A stretch of DNA of 5,418 nt. Source: Candidatus Saccharicenans sp. GTDB taxonomy: Bacteria > Acidobacteriota > Aminicenantia > Aminicenantales > Saccharicenantaceae. Position 1 is the first letter of the stretch, and each line of letters starts with the position of its first letter. Positions 5,418 through 5,418 of this stretch are shown here, piece after piece. The position numbers and the translations under genes were made by a program. A model generated the notes under the pieces. The model was not told the DNA's origin and made no database searches. It saw nothing but the letters and a program-made list of their open reading frames with translations. The stretch is taken from positions 8,033 to 13,450 of the forward strand of contig JANLGB010000043.1 in NCBI GenBank assembly GCA_024653405.1, in the 5' to 3' direction.

Positions 5418-5418
5418 C

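Overview
The window looks like ordinary bacterial chromosome: densely packed, roughly half GC, with no mobile elements, CRISPR array, tRNA or rRNA that I can see. The source is probably a free-living bacterium with a cell envelope that uses exported acylases. The GC level, the many CCGG sites, the SSG-type ThiD and the membrane-tethered TRASH/YHS protein would fit an Acidobacteriota/Aminicenantes-like or deltaproteobacterial lineage. That placement is a weak guess, because no marker gene is present.

Layout, left to right. Minus strand: an uncharacterised 340-residue protein (280-1302) sits directly upstream of a Nif3/DUF34-type metal protein that runs off the left edge (1-265). They are 14 nt apart, with a strong Shine-Dalgarno sequence in the gap. 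Plus strand: a small membrane-anchored YHS/TRASH metal-binding protein (1404-1670). Minus strand: acylphosphatase AcyP (1678-1962), tail to tail with the YHS gene across 7 nt, with a hairpin spanning both stop codons. Plus strand: ThiD, the HMP/HMP-P kinase of thiamine synthesis (2047-2817). Then a 278-nt intergenic stretch with a candidate terminator. Minus strand: a full-length S45 penicillin-acylase-family Ntn hydrolase (3096-5417), whose start codon is one base from the right edge.

Transcription units alternate in direction, so each start region visible here is divergent and each gene end is convergent. Apart from the Nif3 pair, the genes do not look functionally linked; they are separate housekeeping or accessory functions.

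The most notable signal is in the start regions. The three GTG-initiated genes (YHS, acyP, thiD) lack a Shine-Dalgarno sequence and have a -10-like hexamer 6-7 nt upstream of the start codon. That predicts leaderless or nearly leaderless mRNAs. The only clear Shine-Dalgarno sequence belongs to the operon-internal Nif3 gene. I see no evidence of a new defence or mobile system; the best candidate for new biology is the orphan protein coupled to Nif3.
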